A DNA stretch of 64,000 nucleotides from Planctomycetota bacterium (GTDB lineage: Bacteria > Planctomycetota > UBA1135 > GCA-002686595): NCBI GenBank assembly GCA_016712565.1, contig JADJQU010000004.1:186001-250000 (forward strand), written 5' to 3'. Position 1 is the first letter of the stretch. The number at the start of each line of letters is the position of its first letter. Under the pieces are notes generated by a model, which was not told the origin of the DNA, ran no database searches, and was given only the letters and a program-made list of their open reading frames with translations. Below are positions 8,061-19,647 of this stretch, piece after piece. The position numbers and the translations under genes are program-made.

Positions 8061-9530
8061 TCAGTAGGCGCCCGTGCCCTTGAACACGGCAAAGCCCGTC
8101 AAGCCCATGATCACCAGGTCGAGCATGATCGACTGGTGCTCGATGTAGTACAGGTCATAGTCCAGATTCTCGTGGATCGCCTCGCCGCGGGCGTAGGAGA
8201 TCTGCCACAGGCCCGTCATGCCGGGCTTGGCGCGCAGGCGCTCGCGCTCGATGGGCCCATAAGTGTCCACGATGAACGGCATTTCCGGACGTGGCCCCAC
8301 GACGCTCATCTCGCCGCGCAGCACGTTGATCAACTGGGGCAGCTCGTCCAGGCTGTAGCGCCTGAGCCAGCGTCCGATGTTCGTGATGCGCGGGTCCACG
8401 TGGCTCTTGGGGGCCGGCGCGTCGTAGGACAGGTGCTCGTGCATCGTGCGGAACTTGAACATCCGGAACGGCGCGCCGTCCTTGCCGATGCGCGTCTGCA
8501 GAAAGAACACCGGCCCCTTGGATTCGCGCTTGATCAGCAGCGCGCTGATCACGAACACCGGCAGCGTCATGGCGAGCACCGAGAGCGCGATCAGCACGTC
8601 GAGGCCGCGCTTGACCGCGCGGGTCAAAAGCCCCAGATCGCGGTCGGGCCGCGTGAACAGCGGAATCGAGTCCAGGCTTTCGATGCGCACCTTGCCCGAG
8701 AGGAAGTGGTAGAAGCGCGGCACGACCCGGTAGATCACGCCCAGGCGCTCGAGTTCCTCGATGATGCGCATCACCGGCTCCTCGTCCACCTCCGGAATGG
8801 CGACGAAAACCTCGCTGATCTTGTGCTGCAGGACCAGCTGCTCGAGGTCCTTGACGGTGCCGAGCACCCGTGAACGGCCCACCAGACTGCCGATCTCGCT
8901 CTCCTCCAGGCTGACGACGCCGATCAGGTTGAGCCCCAGGGTGGGGACCAGCACGAACTTCTTCTGCAGCTTGCCGGCCGTCTCTCCCGTACCAATGATC
9001 AGGGCGTTGCGGTTGCCGATGCCGCGGCGGTGCAGCATCTGGATCACCTTGAAGGAGATGAACCGGTTCAAGGTCATCAGCACCAGGATGTAGCCGAACG
9101 CCAGAAACACAGCTGCACGCGCATACAATCCGACCGGCGTGTCCATGTCGACGTAGCGGTGCAGCGCTTCGATCCAGGAGATCTGCTTCCCCGTGGGATC
9201 CCCGGTGCTGCGCAGGAAGACGATCAGGGCCGGCACGATCAGGAAGGCGATGCCCGTGCTCTTGGCGATCGCGGCGAACTCCTCCACGTTCAGCAGGCTC
9301 TTGATCGGCGAGTACATGCGGAACGCATGGAAGCAGACCAGGGAGACCGCCCCGGTCAGCAGGAAGATCTCGCGGTAGTGCTCGAGCCGCGTGGGAGAGA
9401 CGGCAAAGTGCTCCCGCGTGACGTACCCCAGCCAGCAGGCGAGCATGACCATGGCCAGGTCCAGCAGCACCTGGAGCGACAGCACCAGGGGCTCGAAGTT
9501 GCGCCGCAGAACGGTCCCGGCAACGGTCAC
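8061..9530 (-). CDS. Exopolysaccharide polyprenyl glycosylphosphotransferase (initiating sugar transferase)
   Basis: 489 aa from the chosen GTG start. About four membrane helices lie in the first ~135 residues. A CoA-binding-like Rossmann domain follows (ALIIGTGETAGKL, about residue 180). A fifth helix precedes the catalytic bacterial sugar transferase domain with TRIGKDGAPFRMFKFRTM, DELPQLINVLRGEMSVVGPRPE and KPGMTGLWQIS. It should transfer a sugar phosphate from a nucleotide sugar to undecaprenyl phosphate at the inner membrane, the first committed step of glycan assembly; the glycosyltransferases downstream would then extend it. The same frame continues to an ATG at 9722, but that extension is low-complexity Pro/Gly/Arg, so the shorter form is preferred. 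Confidence 0.92.
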   Translation of the reverse strand: MTVAGTVLRRNFEPLVLSLQVLLDLAMVMLACWLGYVTREHFAVSPTRLEHYREIFLLTGAVSLVCFHAFRMYSPIKSLLNVEEFAAIAKSTGIAFLIVPALIVFLRSTGDPTGKQISWIEALHRYVDMDTPVGLYARAAVFLAFGYILVLMTLNRFISFKVIQMLHRRGIGNRNALIIGTGETAGKLQKKFVLVPTLGLNLIGVVSLEESEIGSLVGRSRVLGTVKDLEQLVLQHKISEVFVAIPEVDEEPVMRIIEELERLGVIYRVVPRFYHFLSGKVRIESLDSIPLFTRPDRDLGLLTRAVKRGLDVLIALSVLAMTLPVFVISALLIKRESKGPVFFLQTRIGKDGAPFRMFKFRTMHEHLSYDAPAPKSHVDPRITNIGRWLRRYSLDELPQLINVLRGEMSVVGPRPEMPFIVDTYGPIERERLRAKPGMTGLWQISYARGEAIHENLDYDLYYIEHQSIMLDLVIMGLTGFAVFKGTGAY

Positions 9531-9877
9531 GGGAGGAGCCTCGTGTCCCGCAGGGGCGCCGCCCCGAGCGTCCCCGCCCGGTCCGGGGCCGGCGTGCAGG
9601 ACAGGCCCACGGCCGGGGCGCCCGAGCCGTCGCGGGTGGCGCGGCGGTTCGGGTGCGTTCGCAGGTTCGGGCGCGGGGTGGGCGCCGCGATCAGGGCCGA
9701 GTCGCAGGAGGCGATCATCCAAGTTGTGGCGTCCGGGAGAGCCCGGGCGCGCCCGGCCCGCCGGTGGGCGGGTCCGGACAGGGCGTGGGTTTGCGGGGGA
9801 ACTCTACTGCGCGTGGACTCGCGGGGCCAAAGGAGGGGCCGGGCGAATCGGCGCGGGCGCTTCGTACGGGGCAAGCC
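9531..9877. other. Non-coding or undetermined stretch before the polysaccharide operon
   Basis: 347 bases between the nucleosidase stop and the chosen start of the sugar transferase. Open frames exist on both strands but all are low-complexity Arg/Pro/Gly and match nothing. The promoter of the downstream minus-strand operon would be expected here; I could not pick a convincing -35/-10 pair. Confidence 0.5.
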
Positions 9878-10564
9878 CTATCGGCCGGCTTCCAGCCGCT
9901 CCAGGAGCCCCGGCAGGGTCGCCGCGGCGCGGCCGGCCTGGAGCGCGAAGTTCCTTCTGAATTCCAGGAGCCCCCCCTCCGTGGCCCCGTCGGTGACGGC
10001 CCTCAGGGCCGCCCAGGGCACCCCCGCCCGACGCGCCACCCGGGCGGCGGCCGCCGTCTCCATGTCGGCCACGCAATCTCCCTGGAATGCCCGGGCGAGG
10101 CGCAGGCGCCTCCACAGCGACAGCACCGGACGGTCGGCGGTCAGGAACCAGCCCGAGCGCCCCTGGGCCACCTCCCGCCAGACCCGCGAAAGTTCCCCGT
10201 CGCTCTGGATCTCTCGCTCCTCGCGCAGGGCCAGGTCGGCCTGGACCGCGCGCTCGCAGTGGACCAGGGTGCCCGGGGCGAGGTGCCGCCGCAGGCCCCC
10301 GCAGACCCCCACGACGAACAGGCCCCGCTCGCCGCCGCGGCTCAGCAGGACCCCCGTGGCATGGGCGGCGTTGACCTTGCCCACGCCGCCCACGCAGGCC
10401 ACCACCCGAGCCGCCCCCAGGTCCAGTTCCAGAATCTCCAGGCCCTGGATCCGCTCGGCCCCCACGCGGCGTTCGCTGAGCACCGAGAGTTCCTGGGGAA
10501 GCGCGGCCAGCACGGCGTACGGGGGCCTCGACTGCTCCTCTTCGCTCCGTGGCGGGGAACCCAT
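9878..10564 (-). CDS. Nucleosidase/phosphorylase-superfamily protein (MTA/SAH nucleosidase-like)
   Basis: 228 aa. The fold is visible from LAALPQELSVLSERR, through VACVGGVGKVNAAHATGVLL (the substrate-binding glycine loop), VVGVCGGLRRHLAPGTLV and CVADMETAAAARVARRAGVP, whose ME(T) pair is the ribose-binding site; AVTDGA carries the catalytic Asp. Members cleave the N-glycosidic bond of methylthioadenosine, S-adenosylhomocysteine, futalosine or related compounds; which one cannot be told. Start ATG at 10562-10564, with an upstream frame lacking domain sequence. Divergent from the epimerase gene. Confidence 0.8.
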   Translation of the reverse strand: MGSPPRSEEEQSRPPYAVLAALPQELSVLSERRVGAERIQGLEILELDLGAARVVACVGGVGKVNAAHATGVLLSRGGERGLFVVGVCGGLRRHLAPGTLVHCERAVQADLALREEREIQSDGELSRVWREVAQGRSGWFLTADRPVLSLWRRLRLARAFQGDCVADMETAAAARVARRAGVPWAALRAVTDGATEGGLLEFRRNFALQAGRAAATLPGLLERLEAGR

Positions 10565-10672
10565 GGGGCCATTGTGCACGACGGCAGGCCCCCGCGGTCC
10601 CGCGCGGCTTCCGCGGCACAGCCTGGAGCGGCGGGACGCCCCCGCGTAGGATCTTCGCCTCGGCCCGTCCCC

Positions 10673-11626
10673 ATGCGAATCGCGATCACCGGAGCCACGG
10701 GCTTCATCGGCAGCTACCTGGTCCGCGGCATGGCCCGCGAGGGTCACCAGGTCCGCGCCCTGGTCCGCAAGGGCCGCGAGTCCGCGCTCCAGCCCCTTCC
10801 CACGGGCACCCCGGGCGCCCCCCTCGAGGTCCACGTCGGCGACCTCACCGACCCGGCCTCCCTGGCGGGCTTCCTCGACGACTGCGACCTGTTGCTGCAC
10901 GTGGCCAGCGCCCACGAGCACCTGGGCCAGGAGGAGATGCAGCGGGTCAACATCAAGGGCACCGAGGCCCTGCTCTCGGAAGCCAAGCGCCGGGCGCCCA
11001 AGCACTTCAACATCTGGGTGATCAGCTCCGCCGCCATCACGGTGCCCGGCTACAGCTACTACCGCGACTCCAAGCGCGTCCAGGAGAAGATCATCCGCGG
11101 CTCGGGCATCGACTGGGCCTCCTTCCGTCCGACCCTGGTCTACGGCGTCGGCGACACGCGCCACACCGCGCCGCTCCTGCGCCGCTGCGCCCAGCAGGGC
11201 GGAACGCTCTGGGTGCCCCACCACGGCCTGGCGCGGGTCAACCCCGTGCACGTGGAGGATGTGGTCGACGCGGTGATCCGTTTCTTCGGATTCGAGCGCG
11301 GCATCGACTGCGTCTACGAGCTCGCCGGCCCCGCGGGCATCCCCTACAACGAGTTCATCGACCTGACCATCGCCGCGGCCGGCGGCAAGATCCGCCGCCG
11401 CAACGTCCCCAAGAAGGTCGTCGACAGCTACATCTTCTTGAAGGGCCTGTTCACCGACGTGACCGAGGCGCGCCGGGCATCGACGTACTTCAACCTGCAC
11501 CACGAGCACGACATCTCCAACGCGCTCCACGAACTCGATTGGAAGCCCCGGCCCTACGCCCAGGGGATTCGCGAGGTGGCCCAGGCCGGGAACGGCGACT
11601 GGTGGCGCAGGGCCGCTCCGGAGTAG
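10673..11626 (+). CDS. NAD(P)-dependent epimerase/dehydratase family protein
   Basis: 317 aa extended short-chain dehydrogenase. It begins MRIAITGATGFIGSYLVRG with the GxxGxxG nucleotide-binding loop at residues 7-13. The catalytic YxxxK follows in YSYYRDSKRVQEK and the substrate side in SFRPTLVYGVGD. NVNPVHVEDV-type sequence (ARVNPVHVEDVVDAV) is typical of 3-beta-HSD and epimerase relatives. Substrate could be a nucleotide sugar or a sterol/isoprenoid-like compound. The stop TAG at 11624-11626 lies 2 bases before the GTG of the protease gene, so the two are likely co-transcribed. Confidence 0.85.
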   Translation: MRIAITGATGFIGSYLVRGMAREGHQVRALVRKGRESALQPLPTGTPGAPLEVHVGDLTDPASLAGFLDDCDLLLHVASAHEHLGQEEMQRVNIKGTEALLSEAKRRAPKHFNIWVISSAAITVPGYSYYRDSKRVQEKIIRGSGIDWASFRPTLVYGVGDTRHTAPLLRRCAQQGGTLWVPHHGLARVNPVHVEDVVDAVIRFFGFERGIDCVYELAGPAGIPYNEFIDLTIAAAGGKIRRRNVPKKVVDSYIFLKGLFTDVTEARRASTYFNLHHEHDISNALHELDWKPRPYAQGIREVAQAGNGDWWRRAAPE

Positions 11627-11628
11627 AC

Positions 11629-13073
11629 GTGTTCGCCGCCCTCGCGCTGCTCGCCCCCGCGCTCCAGGACCCGATCCGCCTGACGCCGGGCACGCCCTTC
11701 CAGGGCGCGCTTCACCGCCTGGCCCACGCGCGGCAGGACTTCGAGCTGGAGGTGCCCGAGGGCCAGGTGTTCCTGGCCCTTTCCGCCAAGTCGGCCGGCC
11801 CGGACATCGACCTGTTCGGCGGCCCGGGCGACGCGCCCCTGAACCTGGAGGACGCCCCGCTGGCCTCCCTGTCCAGCATCGGCGTGGAGCGCATCGTCGC
11901 CGACCGCCTGAGCGAACCGCCGCTGGCCCCCGGGCTGTGGTGGTTTTCGGTGGCCACGCCGATCTGGGATCCCCTGTCGCCCCACGAGAACTCGCGCCCC
12001 AACGTCCCCTACACATTGGAAGTCGTGCTGCTCGCCCCGCGCACGGACGCCGTGCTCAGCCCCGGTCCCGCCCGGTCGTTTGCCCTGGACCCCGAGAGCG
12101 GCGGCTTCCGCACGTTCCGCATCGACGTGCCCAAGGACGCCTCCCTGCGCGTGGACCTGCACGGCGTGCCGGCGAACCTGGACCTGTTCGCCCGCCGCGG
12201 CTCGCCCATGACGGGCCTGGAAACGGCCCTGGCCAAGGCGCGCCACGATTGGGGCGCCGAAACGCTGCTGCTCACGCCCACTTCGCGGCCCTCGGTCCAG
12301 GAGGGCCCCTGGTTCATCGACGTCATGGACGCCTATTCCGCCAGCGTCTCGACGCCCTTCGAGATCCGCGTGTCCTTCGACCCCGCGCCGCCCGCGGAAT
12401 GGAGTGTTCCGCCCCGGCTTGTTCCGCGCGCACCCGAAAAGCCCCTGGCCCGGGCGCTGGTGTCCGTGCTCGAGGTTTTTCCGAGAACGGCGGCGGCAGC
12501 GCCACGCTGATCGCACCCGACGGGCTGGCGCTGACCAACGCCCACGTGGTGGACAAGGGCGACCGAACGCCCGTGGACTCCGTGGTGCTGGCCGCCAACC
12601 TGGATCCACGGCGGCCGCCCGAGGAGTGCTTTCGCGCCACGGTCGTGCGCTTCGACGCGGACTTGGACCTGGCGCTGATCCAGGTGGACCGCGGCTTCTA
12701 CGGCACGCCGCTCCCCGCGGACTATCGCTTCCCCAGCGTGGAACTGGCCCGCGAGGACCAGCTCGACATCGGCGATCCGCTGTGGATCGTGGGCTATCCG
12801 AGCCTGGGAGGCACCGGCAGCCGCGTTTCGATCCATTGCGCCCGCGGCATCCTCTCGGGCTTCGCGCGCGAGGAAGAGGGCGTGCTGCTCAAGACCGACG
12901 CGGCCGTGATCCCCGGCAACTCCGGCGGCGCGGCACTGGACCAGCAGGGCCGCCTGGTGGGCGTGCCCTCCGCCAACGTGGCCGACGAGAACGGCTCCGT
13001 GGGCCTGATCACGCCGCTCTCCCTCTTGCCCGCGGAGTGGCGCCGGGAAATCGAACAGCGCGCGAAGCGCTGA
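11629..13073 (+). CDS. Secreted trypsin-like serine protease with two N-terminal pre-peptidase domains, frameshifted
   Basis: About 481 aa after correcting one base. GTG start gives the signal-like MFAALALLAPALQ. Two beta-rich pre-peptidase C-terminal (PPC)-like modules follow, recognisable by PDIDLFGGPGD and ANLDLFARRGSPM. The chymotrypsin-fold protease then carries the triad His in LTNAHVVDKG, Asp in FDADLDLALIQVD and Ser in IPGNSGGAALDQQG. Frame 1 ends at 12510 and the protease domain is in another frame. ALVSVLEVF joins SENGGGSATLIAPDG if one T is added to the five-T run at about 12476-12480. Its stop TGA abuts the stop of the convergent gene (TGATCA). Likely exported housekeeping or degradative protease. 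Confidence 0.78.
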
Positions 13074-13698
13074 TCAGTCGTGCTTCGCTCGGCGTCGCCG
13101 CAGTTCCTCCAGGAGCCAGTTCGCCAGCTTCTCCTTGCGAAAGAACGAGGGATCTCGCGTCGAGTCCATGTCCACGAACCGCATGTGGGTGTCATCTCCC
13201 CTCCCCGCGCGAACCCCGTAGATCGGCGTCGCGGGCTGCTCTCCCTGCCGGTAGGTCTCCACGCGCCCCTCCGCGAAGCGCTTGTCGATCTCGGCGGCGA
13301 GTTCGAGTTTGTGTTCGCCGCGCAAGCGCTGCTCCTCCAGGGCCAACTCCTCGATCGACTTGCCGGCGTACCAGCTCGGCCAATCGGCGGGCTGCCCGAG
13401 CAGGTCGAAGGACGCCGTCGGCTCCTGGATGGGGGCCGTTGCCGCGCTCCCTGCGGGCGGTGACAGGTCCTCGGCGGTTCGCGGCTCCTGCGCCGGCGGG
13501 GTGGTGGGAGTCTCCCCTTCGAGCCCCTCCGCATGGCTCCCCTGCTCCGGCGGCGGCAGATTCAGCGCGGCGGGTTCGCCTCTCCCAGGCCCAGTCCGCG
13601 AGACGAACAGCACCGTGGCGCCGCCCCCCAAAAGGAGAAGCACGCTCGCGAGCAGCACGGCGGTGCGGCCCCCTCCCAACTCCGCCGCGGGTCGCTCA

Positions 13699-13709
<11 letters not shown>
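13074..13709 (-). CDS. Hypothetical single-pass membrane protein
   Basis: 211 aa, not recognised. One membrane helix at about residues 17-36 (TAVLLASVLLLLGGGATVLF) after a short cytoplasmic tail. A Pro/Gly/Glu-rich linker to about residue 105 follows, then a charged, probably helical extracytoplasmic region containing WPSWYAGKSIEELALEEQRL. The C-terminus is basic and Glu-rich. Its start lies 11 bases inside the acs coding region, so it is probably translated with acs. No catalytic motif seen. Confidence 0.7.
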
Positions 13710-15651
<1,942 letters not shown>

Positions 15652-15737
15652 CTGGGTGCTGCTGGGTGCTGCTCGGGAATTCCCCCGGGACCTGGGCCGC
15701 CGCGGGGGCGCCCCCGCGAAACCGGAACGTGGAGAGA

Positions 15738-17153
15738 CTATGCGCCCGCGCGGCGCGCGAAAAGCGTGAAGTAGCGCGCCACCTTGCCCGCCAGCCGCAG
15801 GGGGTGGCGGAACTCCCGGACCAGGCGTCGGGGCCTGCCGTAGAAGCGCCGGTAGCCCTCGCGGATCTTGGCCTCGATCTCGGCCGCGCTCATGTGCTCG
15901 TTGCCCTCCAGCGCCTGGAAGCCGGTCATCGTGGCGTAGTCGAAGTCGCGCTCACCCCGCAGCATCTTGTACAGCGGCGTGCCGGGGTAGGCCGTCACCG
16001 CGCAGAACTGCACCTGGTCGGGATCGCAGCGCTCCACCAGGCGAAAAGTCTCCTCGGCCATGGCCGGGGTCTCCTCCGGGAAACCCACCATGCAGAAGGC
16101 GCGCGTCTCGATGCCCACCGCGCGGCAGTCCTTGAACACCTGCACCGCCTTCTCGTGGTCGGTGAGCTTGCCGCCGCAGTGCTTCTTCTGGATCTCCACG
16201 TTTCCCGACTCGACGCCCAGGGAGATGTGCTTGCAGCCGGCGCGCGCCATCTTCTCCAGGAGCTCGCGGTCGAGCACCTTGACCGCCGTCTCGCACTGCC
16301 ACTCGAGCTTCAGTCCGCGCGCCAGGATCCCGTCGCAGATGGCGTGCACGCGGTTTTTCTGGGTGGTGAAGATCGGATCGCGGAAGACCACATGGTGCAC
16401 GTGGTGCACCTTGACGATGTCCTCCAGTTCGGCGAGCACGTTCTCGGGCGAGCGGAAGCGGAAGCGCAGCCCCTGGGCCAGGGTGTAGCCGCAAAAACTG
16501 CAGTCCAGGGGGCAGCCCCGCGAGCTCTTGACCGTGGTCACCGGCCCGGCGATTCCCGGGAAGCGATAGGCCTGGTTGTCCAACAGGTGGCGCGCGGCGA
16601 GCGGCAGGCTGTCGAGGTCCTTGATCTTCTCGCGCTCCTCCTCGTGCACGATGCGGCCGCTCTCGGGGTCCTTCCAGGTGATGCCCGCGACGCCGGCGAA
16701 GGAGCGCTTGTCGCGCACGCGCTCCGCCAGCTCGAGCACGGTGAGTTCGGGCTCGCCGCGCACCACCGCGTCCACGTTCTCGCCGGAAAAGAGCTCCCCG
16801 GGCGTGAAGGTCACCTGGGAGCCCAGGATGGCCACCGGGATCTTGCCCTCCCGGCGCAGGCCGCGGGCCAGCTCCAGGTCCTTGTCCAGGGAGGTGGACG
16901 AGGAGTCCAGGGCCACGAAGTCCGGGCGCAGGGCCAGGATCGCGGTCTGTGCGGCCGCCGTCTGGGCCCCACGGGCGTCGGCGTCGAAGATCGAGACTTC
17001 AAAGCCCGCCTGCTCCAGCACGCCGGCCACGTGGGCCAGCTCGATGGGCGGGTAGAGCAGGTTGGGGTTGACCGCCATGCCGAATCCGCCCATCAACCCG
17101 CGGCTGACGCGGAATTCGGGCGGGCTCGGGGGGTTGACCAGGACGACTTTCAC
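15738..17153 (-). CDS. B12-binding-domain radical SAM protein
   Basis: 471 aa. N-terminal cobalamin-binding-like Rossmann domain from MKVVLVNPPSPPEFRV to about residue 150. The radical SAM core has the cluster motif SSRGCPLDCSFCGYTL (C-x3-C-x2-C, near residue 200), then HISLGVESGNVEIQKKHCGG and AFCMVGFPEETPAMAEE. This family does methyl transfers, ring formations or lipid/hopanoid modification; the exact reaction is not readable. GTG at 17151-17153 begins exactly at the domain start. It follows pheT by 23 bases on the same strand; a functional link is not obvious. Confidence 0.85.
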   Translation of the reverse strand: MKVVLVNPPSPPEFRVSRGLMGGFGMAVNPNLLYPPIELAHVAGVLEQAGFEVSIFDADARGAQTAAAQTAILALRPDFVALDSSSTSLDKDLELARGLRREGKIPVAILGSQVTFTPGELFSGENVDAVVRGEPELTVLELAERVRDKRSFAGVAGITWKDPESGRIVHEEEREKIKDLDSLPLAARHLLDNQAYRFPGIAGPVTTVKSSRGCPLDCSFCGYTLAQGLRFRFRSPENVLAELEDIVKVHHVHHVVFRDPIFTTQKNRVHAICDGILARGLKLEWQCETAVKVLDRELLEKMARAGCKHISLGVESGNVEIQKKHCGGKLTDHEKAVQVFKDCRAVGIETRAFCMVGFPEETPAMAEETFRLVERCDPDQVQFCAVTAYPGTPLYKMLRGERDFDYATMTGFQALEGNEHMSAAEIEAKIREGYRRFYGRPRRLVREFRHPLRLAGKVARYFTLFARRAGA

Positions 17154-17176
17154 GGGGCGCGACTCGTAGGCCAAGC

Positions 17177-19636
17177 CTACTCGCTGCGCAGCTCCCCGCC
17201 CAACCGCTCCACTTCGGCCCGCAGGCGCTTCTGGAACTTTTGGCCGTCCTGCTCGTCCAGGGTGCGGTTCTCGTCCTGCAGCAGCACGTGCCAGGCCAGG
17301 GATTTCCGGCCCGGGCCCAGGTTGGGGCCCTGGTAAAGGTCGAACAGCTCGGTGCCCGCCACCAGTCCCTTGCCGGCCCGTTCGATCGCCGCCACCCCCT
17401 GGTCTGCGGGCAGTTCCGCGGGCACGGCCAGGGCCACGTCGACCTTGGTGCCGGGGAAGCGGGGCACGCTGCGGTACAGCACGCTGCGCCGCGGCGCAGA
17501 GAGCAGCGCGTCGATCGAGAGCACCGCCCCCGCCGCATCGCTCGCCAGTTCCCCCGAAAGGCCCAGGCGGCGCGCCAGGGCGGGATCGAGGTGGGCCAAG
17601 AAGCCCAGGTTTCCGAGGCGCTTCGCCCGGCCCGGGTTGGCCCAGCGGGGCAGCCCGCCCCCGGGCTCCCCGGGCTCCCCGGGCTCCCCGGGCTCCACGG
17701 GCGCGGCGCGGAAGCTCTCGCTCGCCAGGCCCAGGTGCAGCAGCAGGTCCTCGACGACGCCCTGCAGGTGGAGCAAGAGGTCCGCGTCCCAGCTCGCGGC
17801 CGGCCCGGCGTCGGAGCCCCTGGCACGCGCCCACAGGAGCGCCAGCTCGTGCACTTCGCGGGGCTCGCCCGAGGCGTCGGAATGCTCGGGCAGGTACCCC
17901 TTGCCGATCTCGAACACGCGCACGTCGGCGCGCTGGCGGCGGTTCTCCACGAGCCCCGTGAGCAGGCTCGGGAACACCTCGCGGCGCAGGCGCGAAACGC
18001 CCTCGGCCACCGGGTTCACCACCTGGACGTGGGGTTGGGCCAGGGTGCCCAAGGACTCCAGCAGCGCATCGGGCAGGAACGAGTAGCTGATGGTCTGGTG
18101 GAAGCACGCGCCCCCGGCCAGTCGGTCCTCGATGCGCCGCACCAGTTGCAGGCGCGGATCGCGCGCCACGGGCGTCAGCTCGCCCGAGAGCGGCCGCTCG
18201 GCGATGTTGCCGTAGCGGTGGATGCGTCCGACCTCCTCGATCAGGTCGTGCTCCGCCGTCAGGTCCTTCGTCGCCCGGATCGCGGGAACCGACACGCTCC
18301 ACTCCGCCCCCGTGCCGCGCGGCAGAAGCTCGAGCCGCGTCAGGATCGAGCGGATGTCCTCATCGGAGAGCTCGATCCCCAGCACCTCGCGCACGCGGGC
18401 CGGCCGCAGGCTCAGCGTGCGGGCCGGATCCTGCCACGCACCGGCGTCGCTCACGGGAGCCGCGATGCGCGCGCCGGGTTGAATCGACTGCAACAGACGC
18501 ACCAGGTGGCCGGCGGCCTGGGCCACCAGGGTCGGCGACAGGTGCTTCTCGAAGCGCGCCGAGGCCTCGCTGCGCAGGCCGAGGCGCGCGCTGGTGCGGC
18601 GGATGCCGGCGGGCAGGAAACTGGCCACCTCGAGCACCAGGGAGTGGGTGCCTGCCTCGACTTTCGAGGCCTCACCGCCCATCACGCCCGCCAGGGCCAC
18701 GGGCGCGCCGCCGGAGGTGATCAGCAGATCGGTGGATTCGAGGGCGCGCTCCTCGCCGTCGAGCGTCTGCATGCGTTCGCCCGCGCGCGCCTCGCGCACG
18801 ACGATGCCGTCCGCGGCGAGCCGCTGGCGGTCGAAGAGGTGATTGGGCTGGCCCAGATCGAGCATCACGAAGTTCGACAGGTCCACCAGCAGGTCGATGG
18901 GCCGCTGGCCCACCGCCAGCAGCAAGTGCCGCATCCAATCGGGCGAGCGGCCGTTGGCGACACCCTCCAGGGCCAGGGCCAGATAGCGCGGGCAGGCCTG
19001 CGACTCGATCTTGACCGGGATCGCGGGCCCGGAGCCGGCCGCCGGCAGGCTCGTGTCCAGGGGCTTCAGCGTGCGCGAATGAATGGCCGCGATCTCGCGA
19101 GCGAATCCGCGGTGCCCCCACAGGTCCGGCCGGTGCGTGACCGACTTGTTGTCGATCTCGATCACCCAATCCTCCAGATCCAAGGCCGCGGCCACGGGCC
19201 GGCCCACTTCGGCGCTGGGCGCGAGCACCCAGATGCCCGAGTGCTCCTCGCCCAGGCCCAACTCGCGCTCGGAGCAGATCATCCCGTTGGATTCCTGCCC
19301 GCGGATTTTGGTCTTCTTGAGCTTCAAGCCGCCGGGCAGCTCGACCCCGGCCAGGGCGACGGCGACTTTCTGGCCCGCGTCGACGTTCGGCGCGCCGCAG
19401 ACGATCTGCAGCGGCTCCCCCTGCCCCACGTCCACCGTGCAGACGCTCAGGTGGTCCGAGTCGGGGTGCTTGACGCGCGTCTTGACCAGGCCCACGGTGA
19501 CGTCGGACAGGCAGGGCGCGAAGCGCGAGAGGCCCTCCACCTCGGCGGTGGACAGCGTCAGGTCCGCGGCCAACTGCTGCGGGGTGATGCCCGAGAGGTC
19601 CACGTGGCGGGCGAGCCAGCGATAGGAAAGGTGCAT
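17177..19636 (-). CDS. pheT: Phenylalanine--tRNA ligase beta subunit
   Basis: 819 aa, normal for bacterial PheT. N-terminal MHLSYRWLARHVDLSG, then the EMAP-like tRNA-binding domain (VTVGLVKTRVKHPDSDHLSVCTVDVG, residues ~47-72; CGAPNVDAGQKVAVAL). B3/B4 and B5 domains follow (DLTAEHDLIEEVGRIHRYGNI near residue 470), and the C-terminal region ends in the anticodon-recognition fold. It forms the alpha2-beta2 enzyme with PheS, encoded 11 bases upstream. Oddity: near residue 650 a four-copy 9-bp tandem repeat inserts EPGEPGEPGEPGG between conserved blocks, a collagen-like linker. Confidence 0.95.
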   Translation of the reverse strand: MHLSYRWLARHVDLSGITPQQLAADLTLSTAEVEGLSRFAPCLSDVTVGLVKTRVKHPDSDHLSVCTVDVGQGEPLQIVCGAPNVDAGQKVAVALAGVELPGGLKLKKTKIRGQESNGMICSERELGLGEEHSGIWVLAPSAEVGRPVAAALDLEDWVIEIDNKSVTHRPDLWGHRGFAREIAAIHSRTLKPLDTSLPAAGSGPAIPVKIESQACPRYLALALEGVANGRSPDWMRHLLLAVGQRPIDLLVDLSNFVMLDLGQPNHLFDRQRLAADGIVVREARAGERMQTLDGEERALESTDLLITSGGAPVALAGVMGGEASKVEAGTHSLVLEVASFLPAGIRRTSARLGLRSEASARFEKHLSPTLVAQAAGHLVRLLQSIQPGARIAAPVSDAGAWQDPARTLSLRPARVREVLGIELSDEDIRSILTRLELLPRGTGAEWSVSVPAIRATKDLTAEHDLIEEVGRIHRYGNIAERPLSGELTPVARDPRLQLVRRIEDRLAGGACFHQTISYSFLPDALLESLGTLAQPHVQVVNPVAEGVSRLRREVFPSLLTGLVENRRQRADVRVFEIGKGYLPEHSDASGEPREVHELALLWARARGSDAGPAASWDADLLLHLQGVVEDLLLHLGLASESFRAAPVEPGEPGEPGEPGGGLPRWANPGRAKRLGNLGFLAHLDPALARRLGLSGELASDAAGAVLSIDALLSAPRRSVLYRSVPRFPGTKVDVALAVPAELPADQGVAAIERAGKGLVAGTELFDLYQGPNLGPGRKSLAWHVLLQDENRTLDEQDGQKFQKRLRAEVERLGGELRSE
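17661..17696 (-). repeat. Four tandem copies of a 9-bp unit inside pheT
   Basis: The unit ccgggctcc is repeated four times without mismatch. In the pheT frame (minus strand) it encodes Gly-Glu-Pro triplets. The repeat length is a multiple of three, so copy-number change would not break the gene. Confidence 0.95.
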
Positions 19637-19647
19637 GGCGCGGGCTC

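Noticed and set aside
9531..9722. Longer N-terminus of the sugar transferase from ATG 9722
   Set aside because: The added 64 residues are low-complexity Pro/Gly/Arg, and conserved sequence starts at the GTG at 9528-9530.
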